Origin: Lichenostomus cassidix
Taxonomy: Eukaryota > Chordata > Aves > Passeriformes > Meliphagidae
Length of the DNA stretch: 64,000 nucleotides
NCBI GenBank assembly: GCA_008360975.2
Contig: VLJF02000777.1
Span: forward strand, 232,344-296,343
Direction: 5' to 3'
Both the position numbers and the translations under genes were made by a program. Each line of letters opens with the position of its first letter. The first letter of the stretch is position 1. Of the stretch, positions 22,229 to 35,250 are shown piece after piece. The notes under the pieces were generated by a model that was given only the letters and a program-made list of their open reading frames with translations, was not told where the DNA came from and did not search any database.

Positions 22229-22700
22229 GCTGGGGGAGCATGGGGATGGAGCATGGGGACAAACCCCAGCTGTCCCATGGGGTTGGGGACAATCCTCAGC
22301 TGTCCTGTGTGGATGGGGACAATCCTCAGCTGTCCCATGGGGTTGGGGACAATCCTGACCTGTCCCAGTGGGATGGGGACAGTCCTGACTTGTCCTGTGG
22401 GGTTGGGGACAACCCTGACCTGTCCCGTGGGCATGGGGACAATCCTCAGCTGTCCCATGGGGTTGGGGACAATCCTGACCTGTCCTGGTGGGATGGGGAC
22501 AATCCTGGTCTGTCCCATGGGGATGGGGACAACCCTGACATGTCCCATGGGGTTGGGGACAAACCTCACCTGTCCCGGTGGGATGGGGACAACCCTGACC
22601 TGTCCCATGGGGTTGGGGACAACCCTGACTGTCCCACAGGCATGGGGACAAACTTTACCTGTCCCACAGGCATGGGGACAGCCCTGACCTGGCCCGGTGG
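22229..22700. repeat. 30-bp GGGGTTGGGGACAATCC minisatellite, ~15 copies
   Basis: The unit is TGGGGTTGGGGACAATCCTG followed by ACCTGTCCCA, 30 bp (ten codons, GVGDNPDLSH). Each unit has both GGGGACA and TGTCCCA, an internal inverted pair. Confidence 0.95.
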
Positions 22701-23935
22701 GGACAAAATCAGAGCTTTGCCACCCCTGTGCCACCTCAACTTTGGGGACAAAATCCAAGCCTCACCTCCCCTGTGCCACCTTAACTTTGGGAAAAAAATC
22801 CAAGCCTTGCCACTCCTGTGCCACCTCAACTTTGGGGACAAAATCTGAGCCTTGCCACCCTTGTACCACTTCAGTTTTGGGGACAAAATCTGAGCCTTGC
22901 CACCCCTGTGCCACCTCAGCTTTGGGGACAAAATCCAAGCCTCACCTCCCCTGTGTCACGTCAAATTTGGGGACAAAATCCGAGCCTTGCCACCACCCCT
23001 CTGTCACCTCAACTTTGGGGACAAATCCGAGCCAAGCCTCCCCTGTGCCACCTCAACTTTGGGGACAAAATCTGAGCTGGTGTCACCTCAACACTGGAGA
23101 CAAAATCCAAGTCTCATTTCCCCTGTGCCACTTCAGCTCTGGGGACAATATCCGAGCCTTGCCGCCACCTCTGTGCCACCTCAACTTTGGGGACAAAATC
23201 CGAGGCAAACATCCCTTATGCCACCTCAACTTTGGGGACAAAATCTGAGCCTCATTTCCCCTGTGCCACCTCAACTTTGGGGACAAAATCCAAGTCTCAT
23301 TTCCCCTGTGCCAGCTCAACTTTGGGGACAAAATCTGATACTCACTGGCCCTGTGACACCTTAAGTTTGGGGACAAAATCTGAGCCTTGCTGCCACCATG
23401 TCACCTCAACTCTGGGGACAAAACCAGCCTCTCCACCCCTGTGCCACCTCAGCTTTGGGGACAAAATCCGAGCTGAGCCTCCCCTCTGCCACCTTAAGTT
23501 TGGGGACAAAACCAGCCTCTCCACCCCTGTGCCACCTCAAATTTGGGGACAAAATCCAAGCCTTGCTGCCACCGTGCCACCTTAACTTTGGGGACAAAAT
23601 CTGAGCAAACATCCCCTATGCCACCTCAACTTTGGGGACAAAATCCGAGCCTTGTCACCACCCCTCTGCCACCTCAACTTTGGGGAGAAAACCAGCCTCT
23701 CCACCCCTGTGCCACCTCAACTTTGGGGACAAAATCCGAGCCTTGCTGCCACCATACCACCTCAACTTTGGGGACAAAATCCAAGTCTCATTTCCCCTTG
23801 TGCCACCTCAACTTTGGGGACAAAATCTGAGCCTTGCTGCCACCATGCCACCTCAACTTTGGGAACAAAACCAGAGCCAAACATCCCCTATGTCACCTCA
23901 GCTTTGGGGACAAAACCCTCCTCCCCACCCCCGCG
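22701..23935. repeat. ~45-bp CTTTGGGGACAAAATCC minisatellite, ~27 copies
   Basis: The unit contains GCCACCTCAACTTTGGGGAC, AAAATCCGAGCCTTGCCACC and CCTGT, between 42 and 48 bp. It shares TTGGGGACAA with the 30-bp array to its left, and the boundary between them at about 22700 is a gradual hand-over, so the second could have grown from the first. Confidence 0.95.
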
Positions 23936-24464
23936 CCACCTCCTCCCCTCTCCGTCTCTCCCAGCCGGATTGCCGCGATGAAAGCGTCGCCAATTTCCAG
24001 CTTTTTGCCACATTTCCGAGGGGTCAGGAGCCGCTTTTTGGCAGGGTGACGAAGCTCGTTAAGTGTCCCCGCTAACGAGCTCCGAGGCGACCTCGTCGGT
24101 GTCACCTCCGCCAGCTTTTCATGTCCCCCAGACAGGGACAGGAGCGGCGGGAACACGGAAAGGACATTTTCTCCACCTCCGAGGTGCTCCAAAGGGATGG
24201 AAATTGGGGTTTTTTCCGTCATTTCCACCTCTGATCCTATAAAAAATATCTTTTAGGGATGTTTTGTGACTCGGGAGGTGATGTTGAGGATTTGAGGGTC
24301 CTGGTTGGGAGTTAGGGTGGAGTTTGGGGGGTCAGAAAGGGGGTTTGGCGATTGGGGAAGATGTCAGGAATGTGGAAAAATCCTGCAAATCCTCCTCCCT
24401 GCCCTCTGCGGTGCTTTCTGGGGTGGGTTTGATGCTGCTGGGTGCTGCCTGAGATATTCAAGGA
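23936..24464. other. unique DNA including left copy of a duplicated block
   Basis: Contains a perfect 9-bp inverted repeat AGCTCGTTA (24053-24061) and TAACGAGCT (24073-24081) with an 11-base loop. At about 24115-24255 lies a block (GACAGGAGCGGCGGGAACAC, ATTGGGGTTTTTTCC, CCACCTCTGATCCTA) that recurs at 27070-27200 beyond the next array. The remainder to 24464 shows no supported gene. Confidence 0.6.
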
Positions 24465-27060
24465 TGGAATTCCCAAAAAAATCGCCACTGAATCCCAAAA
24501 AGTCACCATTGAAACCCGAAAAAAATCACCATTGAGTACTGAAAAATCACCACTGAATCCTGAAAAAAAACTCCTCTGAATTCCAAAGAAACATCATCAC
24601 TGAATCCCAAAAAATCACCACTGAATCCCAAAAAAAATCATCCTGAATCCCAAAGAAACATCACCCTGAATTCCAAAGAATCATCATCACTGAATCCCAA
24701 AAAATCACCATTGAATCCCAAAGAAACATCACCCTGAATCCCAAAAAAACCAACATCACTGAATTCCAAAAATCACTACAGAATCCCAAAATCCATCAAC
24801 ACTGAATCCCAAAAATGCATCACAATTGAATCCCAAAGAATCATCACAATTGAATCCCAAAGAATCATCACAATTGAATCCCAAAAAGCAACATTGAATC
24901 CCAAAGTGTCACCACTGAATCCTCCCAAAATCACCATTGAATCCCAAAGAATCATCACCACCAAATCCCAAAAAAGCATCACCATGAATCACAAAGCAGC
25001 ATCACTACTGAGTCCCAAAAAAACATCATCATTGAATCCCAAAAAGCATCATCACCGAATCCCAAAAAAACATCACTACTGAATCCCAAATACCCATCAA
25101 CACTGAATCCCCAAAATCACCATTGAATCCCAAAAATCCATCACCAATGAATCCCCCCAAAATCACCATTTAATCCCCCAAAAAATCACCACTGAATCCC
25201 AAAAAGCATCATCACTGAATCCCAAAAAAACCAACATCACCACTGAATCCCAAATATCCATCAACACTGAATCCCTAAAAATCACCAGTGAATCCCAAAA
25301 AACCATCGCCATTGAATCCCAAAAATTCATCACCACTGAATCCCCCCAAAATCACCATTTAATGCCAAAAAAATCACCACTGAATCCCAAAATAACATCA
25401 TCACTGAATCCCAAAAAGGCACCACCATTGAATCCCAAAAATCCCAAAAATCACCATGAATCCCAAAGCAGCAACACTACTGAGTCCTGAAAAAAATCAC
25501 CATTGAATTTCAAAGAAACATCACCGCTGAATCCCAAATAATTATGACCACTGAATCCCAAAGAAGAATCATCATTGAATCCCAAAAACCCATCACCACC
25601 GAATCCCAAAACCCATCACCACTGAATCCCAAATAATTATGACCACTGAATCCCCCAAAAATCACTGCTGAATCCCAAAGAAGAATTGCTATTGAATCCC
25701 ACAAAACTGTCACCACTGAATCCCCAAAAAGCAACACCACTGAATCCCAAGCAATCATCACCATTGAATTCCAAAAAACCATCACTATTGAATCACCAAA
25801 AACGTCACCGTTGAATCCCAAAGAATCGCCACTGAGTCCCACAAAACTGTCACCATTGAATCCCCAAAAAGCATCACTACCAAATCCCAAAATCCATCAA
25901 TGTTGAATCCCAAGGAACCATAACCGTTGAATCCCAAAGAATCATCACCATTGAATTCCCAAAAAGCATCACCACTGAATCCAAAATCCATACCCACCGA
26001 ATCTCAAAGAATCATCACCACTGAATCCCAAAATCCATCGCCACCAAATCCCAAAAACCATCATCACTGAATCCCAAAATCCATCACCACTGAATCGCAA
26101 AGAATCATCACTATTGAATCCCCAAAAATGTCCCCATTGAATTTAAAGACGAATCACAATTGAATCTCAAAGAATAATCACCACTGAATCCCAAAAACCA
26201 TCACTGCTGAATCCCAAAATCCATCACTGCTGAATCCCAAAGAACCATCACCACTGAATCCAAAATCCATCCCCACCAAATCCCAAGGAATCATCATCAC
26301 TGAATCCCAAAATCCATCATCACTCAATCCCAAAGAATCATCACCACTGAATCCCAAGGAATCATCACCGCCAAATCCCAAAATCCATCACCGCTGAATC
26401 CAAAATCCATCAATGCTGAATCCCAAAATCCATACCCACCGAATCCCAAACAATCATCACCACTGAATCCCAGAAACCATCACCACTGAATCCCAAAAAT
26501 CCATCACCATTGAATCCCAAAGAATCATCGCCAAATCCCAAAAAACATCACCACTGAATCCCAAAAAACATCACCACTGAATCCCAAAAATACATCACAA
26601 GTGAATCCCAAAAATACATCACCACTGAATCCCAAAGAAGCATTGCCATCAAATCCCAAAAAACATCACCACGGAATCCCAAAGAATCATCACTATTGAA
26701 TCCCAAGGAATCATCACCGCTGAATCCCAAAATCCGTCACTGCTGAATCCCAAATCCATCACCACCGAATCCCAAAATCCATCACCATGGAATCCCAAGG
26801 AATCATCCCCACGGAATCCCAAAACCCATCACCACTGAATCCCAAAGAATCATCATCACTGAATCCCAAAGAATCATCATCACTGAATCCCAAAGAATCA
26901 TCACCACGGAATCCCAAAATCCATCATCACTCAATCCCAAAAAGCATCACCACTGAATCCCAAGGAATCATCACCACTGAATCCCAGAAACCATCACCAC
27001 AGAATCCCAAAATCCATCCCCACGGAATCCCAAAATCCATCCCCACAGAATCCCAAAATT
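24465..27060. repeat. TGAATCCCAAA minisatellite, 2.6 kb
   Basis: The basic unit is CACCACTGAATCCCAAAAAT or CATCACCATTGAATCCCAAA, 18-26 bp, with AAAGAATCATCA, AAAATCCATCA and AAAAAGCATCA subtypes. More than 110 copies. Sequence is A/C-rich on this strand. It lies between two copies of the same unique block, which suggests it expanded inside a duplicated or split region. Confidence 0.95.
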
Positions 27061-27200
27061 CCGCGCAGTGACATTTTCATCTCCCCCAGACAGACAGGAG
27101 CGGCGGGAACACGGGAAGGACACAGCTGAGGTTCTCCAGAGGGCTGGGAATTGGGGTTTTTCCATCAGTTCCACCTCTGATCCTACAGAAAATGTCCTTC
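27061..27200. repeat. right copy of duplicated unique block
   Basis: GACAGACAGGAGCGGCGGGA, ACACGGGAAGGACA, GGGAATTGGGGTTTTTCC and CCACCTCTGATCCTACAG align in order with 24115-24255. They differ by substitutions and small indels, so the duplication is not recent. Confidence 0.85.
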
Positions 27201-29465
27201 CAGGAGCACCAGGGATCCTTTTGGGAACACCAGAGATCCTCCAGGAGCACCAGAGAACCTCCAGGACCACCTGGGATCCTTTTAGGACCACCAAGGACCC
27301 TCCAGGACCACCAAGGACCCTCCAGGACCACCTGGGATCCTCCAGGACCACCAAGGACCCTCCAGGACCACCAGAGATCGCTCCAGGACCACCAAGGACC
27401 CTCCAGGACCACCAAGGATCCTTTTAGGACCACCAAGGATCCTTTTAGGACAACCAAGGACCTTCCAGGACCACCAAAAACCCTCCAGGACCACCAGAGA
27501 TCCTTTTAGGACCACCAGAGATAACTCCAGGACCACCAAGGATCCTTTTAGGACCACCAGAAATCCTTTTTGGACCACCAAGGACCCTCTAGGACCACCA
27601 GAAATCCCTCCAGGACCACCAAGAACCCTCCAGGACCACCAAGGACCCTCCAGGACCACCAAGGACCCTCCAGGACCACCTGGGATCCTCCAGGACCACC
27701 AAGAACCCCCCAGGACCACCAGAGATCACTCCAGGACCACCAAGGACCCTCCAGGACCACCAAGGACCCTCCAGGACCACCAAGGACCTTCCAGGACCAC
27801 CATGGAACCCTCCAGGACCACCAAGGATCACTCCAGGACCACCAAGGACCCTCCAGAAACACCAAGAACCCTCCAGGACCACCAGGGATCACTCCAGGAC
27901 CACCTGGGATCCTTTTAGAACCACCAAGGACCCTCCAGGACCACCAGAAATCCCTCCAGGGCCACCAAGGACCCTCCAGGACCACCAGAAATCTTTTTAT
28001 GACCACCAAGGACCCTCCAGGACCATCAGAGATCACTCCAGGACCACCAGCGATCACTCCAGAAGCACCAGAGATCCTTTTAGGACCACCAAGGACCCTC
28101 CAGGACCACCTGGGATCCTCCAGGACTACCAAGAACCCCCCAGGACCACCAGAGATCACTCCAGCACCACCAGAGATCACTCCAGGACCACCAAGGACCC
28201 TCCAGGACCACCAAGGATCCTCCAGGACCACCAGGGATCCTTTTAGGACCACCAAGGACCCTCCAGAAACACCAAGGACCCTCCAGGACCACCAGAGAAC
28301 CTCCAGGACCACCTGGGATCCTTTTAGGATCACCAAGGACCCTCCAGGACCACCAGAAATCCCTCTAGGGCCACCAAGGACCTTCCAGGACCACCAAGGA
28401 TCACTCCAGGACCACCAGGGATCCTTCCAGAACCACCAAGGACCCTCCAGGACCACCAAGAACCCTCCAGGACCACCAGAGATCCCTCCAGGACCACCAA
28501 GAACCCTCCAGGACCACCAGAGACCACTCCAGGACCACCAGAGATCCTTTTAGGACCACCAAGAACCCTCCAGGACCACCAGGAGATCCTTCCAGAACCA
28601 CCAAGGACCCTCCAGGACCACCAGAGATCCCTCCAGGACCACCAAGGACCCTCCAGGACCACCAGAAATCCTTTTAGGACCACCAAGGACCCTCCAGGAC
28701 CACCAGGGATGACTCCAGGACCACCAGAGATCCTTTTTGGACCACCAGGGACCCTCCAGAACCACCAGGAATCCTTCCAGAACCACCAAGGATCCTCCAG
28801 GACCACCAGAGATCACTCCAGGACCACCAAGGACCCTCCAGGACCACCAAGGACCCTCCAGGACCACCAAGGACCTTCCAGGACCACCATGGAACCCTCC
28901 AGGACCACCAAGGATCACTCCAGGACCACCAAGGACCCTCCAGAAACACCAAGAACCCTCCAGGACCACCAGGGATCACTCCAGGACCACCTGGGATCCT
29001 TTTAGAACCACCAAGGACCCTCCAGGACCACCAGAAATCCCTCCAGGGCCACCAAGGACCCTCCAGGACCACCAGAAATCTTTTTATGACCACCAAGGAC
29101 CCTCCAGGACCATCAGAGATCACTCCAGGACCACCAGCGATCACTCCAGAAGCACCAGAGATCCTTTTAGGACCACCAAGGACCCTCCAGGACCACCTGG
29201 GATCCTCCAGGACTACCAAGAACCCCCCAGGACTACCAGAGATCCCTCCAGGACCACCAGAGACCACTCCAGGACCACCAAGGACCCTCCAGGACCACCA
29301 GAAATCCCTCCAGGACCACCTGGGATCCTCCAGGACTACCAAGAACCCCCCAGGACCACCAGAGATCCCTCCAGGACCACCAGGAATCCCTCCAGGACCA
29401 CCAGGAATCCCTCCAGGACCACCAAGAATCCTTTTAGGACCACCAGAGATCCCTCCAAGAGCAGA
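27201..29465. repeat. 21-bp AGGACCACC minisatellite, ~107 copies
   Basis: The unit is CCACCAAGGACCCTCCAGGA plus C, 21 bp, with subtypes GAGATCACT, GAAATCCCT, TGGGATCCTTTTA and AAGAACCCT. It shares the GGACCACC core and the 21-bp period with the array at 17641-19612. About 430 bp near 27715-28145 recurs at 28802-29232 with a constant 1,087-bp offset. The minus strand reads Trp/Val/Gly peptides. Confidence 0.96.
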
Positions 29466-29529
29466 AAACTCCACAAATCCACCTCATCCTCCGCAAAAAA
29501 AATCTGGGAAGTGGCGCCTCAACCCCAAA

Positions 29530-29635
29530 ACTCCTAAATTCATCCCAAAATTCCTGAATTCATCCCAAAACTCCTAAATCCATCTCAAAATTCCTAAATT
29601 CATCCCAAAATTCCTAAATTCATCCCAAACTTGGG
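29530..29635. repeat. ~20-bp AATTCATCCCAAAATTCCT array, ~5 copies
   Basis: TCCTAAATTCATCCCAAAAT occurs about five times with small changes. The 60 bp before it and the 55 bp after it are unique. Confidence 0.85.
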
Positions 29636-29690
29636 GCTCTGGGTGTTTCCCTCATCCAGCATGGCGCACGGGAGGGCAGGGAGGGAGAGG

Positions 29691-32470
29691 GGATGGAATG
29701 GTGGGGAAATCATGGGAAAAACATGGGAAAATCATGGGGAAATCATGGGAAATCATGGGGAAATCATGGGGAAATCATGGGAAAAATCATGGGGAAATCA
29801 TGGGGAAATCATGGGAAAAATCATGGGAAAAGCATGGGGAAATCATGGGAAAAATCATGGGAAAAGCATGGGAAATCATGGGGAAATCATGGGAAAATCA
29901 TGGGAAATCATGGGAAATCATGGGAAAATCATGGGAAAATCATGGGAAAATCATGGGAAAATCATGGGAAATCATGGGAAATCATGGGAAAAATCATGGG
30001 AAATCATGGGAAATCATGGGAAAATCATGGGGAAATCAGGGGGAAAATCATGGGAAATCATGGGGAATCATGGGAAATCATGGGAAATCATGGGAAAATC
30101 ATGGGAAATCATGGGAAATCATGGGAAAATCATGGGAAAAATAATGGGAAAAACATGGGGAAATCATGGGAAATCATGGGAAAATCATGGGAAATCATGG
30201 GAAAATCATGGGGAAATCATGGGGAAATCATGGGAAAATCATGGGAAAATCATGGGAAAATCATGGAAAAGCATGGGAAAAGCATGGGGAAATCATGGGA
30301 AAAACATGGGAAATCATGGGGAAAATCATGGGAAAATCATGGGAAAATCATGGGAAAAACAGAGGAGAATCATGGGGAAATCATGGGGAAAGCATAGAAA
30401 AATTAGGGGGAAATCAGGGGAAAATCATGGGAAAAATCATGGGAAAAATCATGGGAAAATCATGGGAAATCATGGGAAAATCATGGGGAAAATCATGGGA
30501 AATCATGGAAAAGCATGGGAAAAGCATGGGGAAATCATGGGAAAAACATGGGAAATCATGGGGAAAATCATGGGAAAATCATGGGAAAATCATGGGAAAA
30601 ACAGAGGAGAATCATGGGGAAATCATGGGGAAAGCATAGAAAAATTAGGGGGAAATCAGGGGAAAATCATGGGAAAAATCATGGGAAAAATCATGGGAAA
30701 ATCATGGGAAATCATGGGAAAATCATGGGGAAAATCATGGGAAATCATGGAAAAGCATGGGAAAAGCATGGGGAAATCATGGGAAAAACATGGGAAATCA
30801 TGGGGAAAATCATGGGAAAATCATGGGAAAATCATGGGAAAAACAGAGGAGAATCATGGGGAAATCATGGGGAAAGCATAGAAAAATTAGGGGGAAATCA
30901 TGGAAAAATCATGGGAAAATCATAGAAAATTATAGAAAAATTAGGGGGAAAATCATGGGAAAATCATGGGGAAAAATGGGAAATTCATGGGAAAAATCAT
31001 GGGAAAAATCATGGGAAAAATCATGGGAAAAGCATGGGGAAATCATGGGAAAATCATGGGAAAATCATGGGAAAAGCATGGGGAAATCATGGAAAAAACA
31101 GAGGAAAATCATGGAAAATTCAGAGGAAAATCAAGGGAAAAGCATGGAAAAATCAGGGGGAAAATGATGGAAAAATCAGGGAAAATCATAGAAAATTATA
31201 GAAAAATTAGGGCGAAATCATGGGAAAATCATGGGGAAAATGGGAAATTCATGGGAAAAATCATGGGAAAATCATGGGAAAAATCATGGGAAAAATCATG
31301 GGAAATTCATGGGGAAAATCATGGGAAAATCATAGAAAAATTAGGGGAAAATCAGGGGAAAATAATGGGAGAAATCATGGGAGAAATCATGGAAAAAACA
31401 GAGGAAAATCATGGAAAATTCAGGGGAAAATCAAGGGAAAAGCATGGAAAAATCAGGGGGGGAAATGATGGAAAAATCATAGAAAAATTAGGGGGAAATA
31501 ATGGAAAAATCAAGGAAAAATTATGGGAAAAAAGTCGGGGGAAACTCAGGGGGGGAAAGCAGGGAAAACTCGGAGGAAAATAATGGGAAAAATCAATGAA
31601 CGATCAAGGAAAAATCAAGGGAAAATCAAGGAAAAATCATGGAAAAATCATGGAAAATCATGGAAAATCATGGAAAATCGGGGGGAAATCAGGGGAAATC
31701 ATGGGGAAAATCAGGGAAAAATCAGGAAAAACCAGGGGAAAAATGTGAAAAACCAGGGGAAAAAATCATGGGGGAAAAAAATCATGGGAAAATCATGGAA
31801 AAATCATGGAAAAATCAGGCGAAAATCTGGGGAAAATCGTGGGAAAATTGGGGGGAAAATCATGGGAAAATCAGGAAAAATCAAGGAAAATCATGGAAAA
31901 ATCAAGGAAAAATCAGGGGGAAATAATGGAAAAATCAGGGAAACATCTTGGAAAAATCATTGAAAAAGCAGGGAAAGTCAGGGAAAAATCAAGGGAAAAT
32001 CAAGGAAAAATCAGAGGAAAATACTGGAAAAATCAAGGAAAAATCAGGGGAAATAATTGAAAAATCAAGGGAAATCATGGAAAAATCAAGGAAAATCAGG
32101 GAAAATCATGGAAAAAGCATGGGAAAATCAAAGAAAATCATGGAAAAATCATGGGAAATCAGGGGAAATCATGGGAAAAGCATGGGAAAATCAAGGAAAA
32201 ATCAAGGAAAAATATGGGAAAATCGTGGAAAAATTGGGGAAAATCATGGAAAAACTGGGGGAAATCATGGAAAAAACAGGGAAAAATCAGGAAAAATCAT
32301 GGAAAAACAGGGAAAAAAACATGGAAAAAGCATGGAAAATCGTGGAAAATAATGGAAAAACCAAGGAAAAATCAGGGGAAAATCAGGAAAAAACAGGAGT
32401 AAATGTGGAAAACCAGGGGAAAAAAATCATGGGGAAAAAAAAATCATGGAAAACTCCTGGAAAACTCCTG
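29691..32470. repeat. CATGGGAAAAT array, 2.8 kb, partly organised in 242-bp units
   Basis: The basic unit is AAATCATGGGAA (10-13 bp). From about 30262 to 30990 a 242-bp higher-order unit is repeated nearly three times, with CATGGAAAAGCATGGGAAAA at 30262, 30504 and 30746 and the marker AACAGAGGAGAATCATGGGG. To the right the array decays to AAAATCAAGGAAAAATCAGG. The plus strand is strongly purine rich, and its frames read GKSWGNHGKIMGK peptides. Confidence 0.96.
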
Positions 32471-32790
32471 GAAAACCCATGGAAAAAGGGGAAGAGGCTG
32501 GCCCCGGGTACTGACCTGGCGACTTTAAACAAAGGGAACAGAGTCCTGGCTTCTTCCCGCCCGCAATTCCATGGAGCCCTGGAATGGAGGAGGAAATGCA
32601 AAGGAGGAGATTCAGGAGTGAAATTCCAAACTGGAATTTTTTGGGTTTTTTTTTAATTTATTTCTGACTGGGATGAGGAGTTTTGGGGGAGAAATGGATG
32701 AATGAGAGCAAACGAAACGGAGGAAAAAAAAAAGGGAAATAAAAGAGAGGAGGGAGGGAGGGGAATGGGGAGAGAGGGATGGGGAAAGGG
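32471..32790. other. unique stretch
   Basis: About 320 bp including TACTGACCTGGCGACTTTAA and TGGAATTTTTTGGG, then a purine-rich run GGAGGGAGGGAGGGGAATGG. No exon or element is supported. Confidence 0.45.
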
Positions 32791-33450
32791 GGAATTCCAT
32801 GGGAAATTCCATGGGAAAATTCCATGGGAAAAAGGGGAAATTCCATGGGAAAAAAGGCGAAATTCCATGGGAAATTCCATGGGAAAAAGGGGAAATTCCA
32901 TGGGAAATTCCATGGGAAATTCCATGGGAAAAGGGGAAATTCCATGGGAAAAAAGGGGGAAATTCCATGGGAAAAGGGGAAATTCCATGGGAAAATTCCA
33001 TGGGAAAATTCCCTGGGAAAAGGGGAAATTCCATGGGAAAAAAGGAGGAAATTCCATGGGAAATTCCATGGAAAAAGGGGAAATTCCATGGGGAAAAAGG
33101 GGGAAATTCCATGGGAAAAGAGGAAATTCCATGGGAAAAGGGGAAATTCCATGGGGAAAAAAGGGGAAATTCCATGGGAAAATTCCATGGGAAAATTCCA
33201 TGGGAAAAGGGGAAATTCCATGGGAAAATTCCATGGGAAAAGGGGAAATTCCATGGGAAATTCCATGGGGAAAAGAGGAAATTCCATGGGAAATTCCATG
33301 GGAAAATTCCATGGGAAATTCCATGGGGAAAAAGGGGAAATTCCATGGGAAAAGGGGAAATTCCATGGGAAAATTCCATGGGAAAAAAGAGGAAATTCCA
33401 TGGGGAAAGGGAAAATTCCATGGGAAAAAAGGGGAAATTCCATGGATATG
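32791..33450. repeat. GGGGAAATTCCATGGGAAA array
   Basis: Units of 14-15 bp (AATTCCATGGGAA) and 19-20 bp (adding AAAGGGG) alternate. TTCCATGGAA and GGAAATTCC make the unit strongly palindromic, with a CCATGG in every copy. About 37 copies. It shares CATGGGAAA with the array at 29691-32470. Confidence 0.95.
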
Positions 33451-33480
33451 GGGATGGGAATGGGATGTGGGATTGGGGTG

Positions 33481-35250
33481 CTGCTTGGAGGGAGAGGAAT
33501 ATCCTAAAACACGGAGAGGAATATCCCAAATAGGGAGAGGAATATCCCGAAATAGGGAAAATATCCCAAATAGGGAAAAGAATATCCCAAAATAGGGAGA
33601 GGAGCATCCCAAATATCCTGAAATAGGGAGAGAAATATCCCAAATAGGGAAAGGAATATCCTGAAATACGGAATATCCCAAATAGGGAAAGGAATTCCCA
33701 AAACAGGAATATCCCAAAACAGGGAAAGTAACATCCTGAAATAGGGTGAAGAATATCCCAAAACAGGGAAAGGAAAATCCCAAAATAGGGAAAGGATTAT
33801 CCTGAAATAAGGGGAGAAATATTTCAAAATGGGGAGAGGAATATCCCAAAATGGGAATATCCCAAAACAGGGGGACGAATATCCCAAAATAGGGAAAGGA
33901 ATATCCCACAAAAAAAGGGATGGAATATCCCAAATAAGGAAAGGAACATCCCTAAACAGAAAGAGGACTATCCCAAAAGAGAAATATCCCAAAACAGAGA
34001 GGAACATCCTAAAACTGAGAGGAACATCCCAAAACTGAGGGGAATGTCCCAAAACTGAGAGAAGAACATCCCAAAACTGAGAGAGGAATATCCCAAAACA
34101 GAGAGGAACATCCCAAAACTTAGAGGAACATCCCAAAACTGAGAGAGGAAATTCCCAAAACAAAGAGGAACATCCCAAAAGAGAAATATCCCAAAACTGA
34201 GAGGAACATCCCAAAACAGAGAGATGAATATCCCAAAACAGAAACATCCCAAACCAGAAACATCCCAAAACTGAGAGATGAATATCTCAAAACTGAGAGA
34301 AACATCCTAAAACTGAGAGGAATATCCCAAACCAGAGAGGAATATCTCAAAACTGAGAGGAATATCCCAAAACAGAGAGAAGAACATCCCAAAACTGAGA
34401 GAGGAAAATCCCAAAACTGAAAGGAACATCCCAAACCGGAAAGAGGAACATCCCAAACCAGAGAGAAATATCCCAAACCAGGGAGAGGAACATCCCAAAA
34501 CAGAAACATCCCAAAACTGAGAGAGGAAATTCCCAAAACAAAGAGGAACATCCCAAACCAGAGAGGAACATCCCAAAACAGAGACATCCCAAACCAGAAA
34601 CATCCCAAAACTGAGAGAGGAATATCCCAAAACTGAGAGGAAAATCCCAAAACTGAGAGAAATATCCCAAACCTGGTGAAGGAATATCCCAAAATTGAGA
34701 GAGGAAATTCCCAAAACAAAGAGGAACATCCCAAACCAGAAACATCCCAAAACAGAGAGGAATATCCCAAACCAGAGAGAGGAACATCCCAAAACTGAGA
34801 GAGGAACATCCCAAAACTGAGAGGAACATCCCAAAACAGAGAGACAAATATCCCAAAACAGAAACATCCCAAACCAGAAACATCCCAAAACTGAGAGATG
34901 AATATCTCAAAACAGAGAGAAACATCCTAAAACTGAGAGGAATATCCCAAAACACAGAAAGGAAATCCCAAAACTGAGAGAAGAACATCCCAAAACAGAG
35001 AGATGAATATCCCAAAACTGAGAGGAACATCCCAAAACAGAGAGGAAAATCCCAAACCAGGGAGAGGAACATCCCAAAACAGAGAGACGAATATCCCAAA
35101 ACTGAGAGGAATGTCCCAAACCAGAGAGGAATATCCCAAACCAGAAACATCCCAAAACTGAGAGAGGAATATCCCAAACCCCAAAATATCCCAAACCCCA
35201 AAATATCCCAAACCCCAAAATATCCCAAACCCCAAAACATCCCATCCCAC
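33481..35250. repeat. ~20-bp GAACATCCCAAAACTGAGAG array
   Basis: Starts as GGAATATCCCAAAATAGGGA and changes towards GAACATCCCAAAACTGAGAG near 33970. Unit length is 19-24 bp, about 85 copies. The final part is AAACCCCAAAATATCCC repeated. Larger blocks recur, for example the series near 34190-34330 and 34820-34940. Minus-strand frames give Phe/Leu/Trp-rich peptides. Confidence 0.95.
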
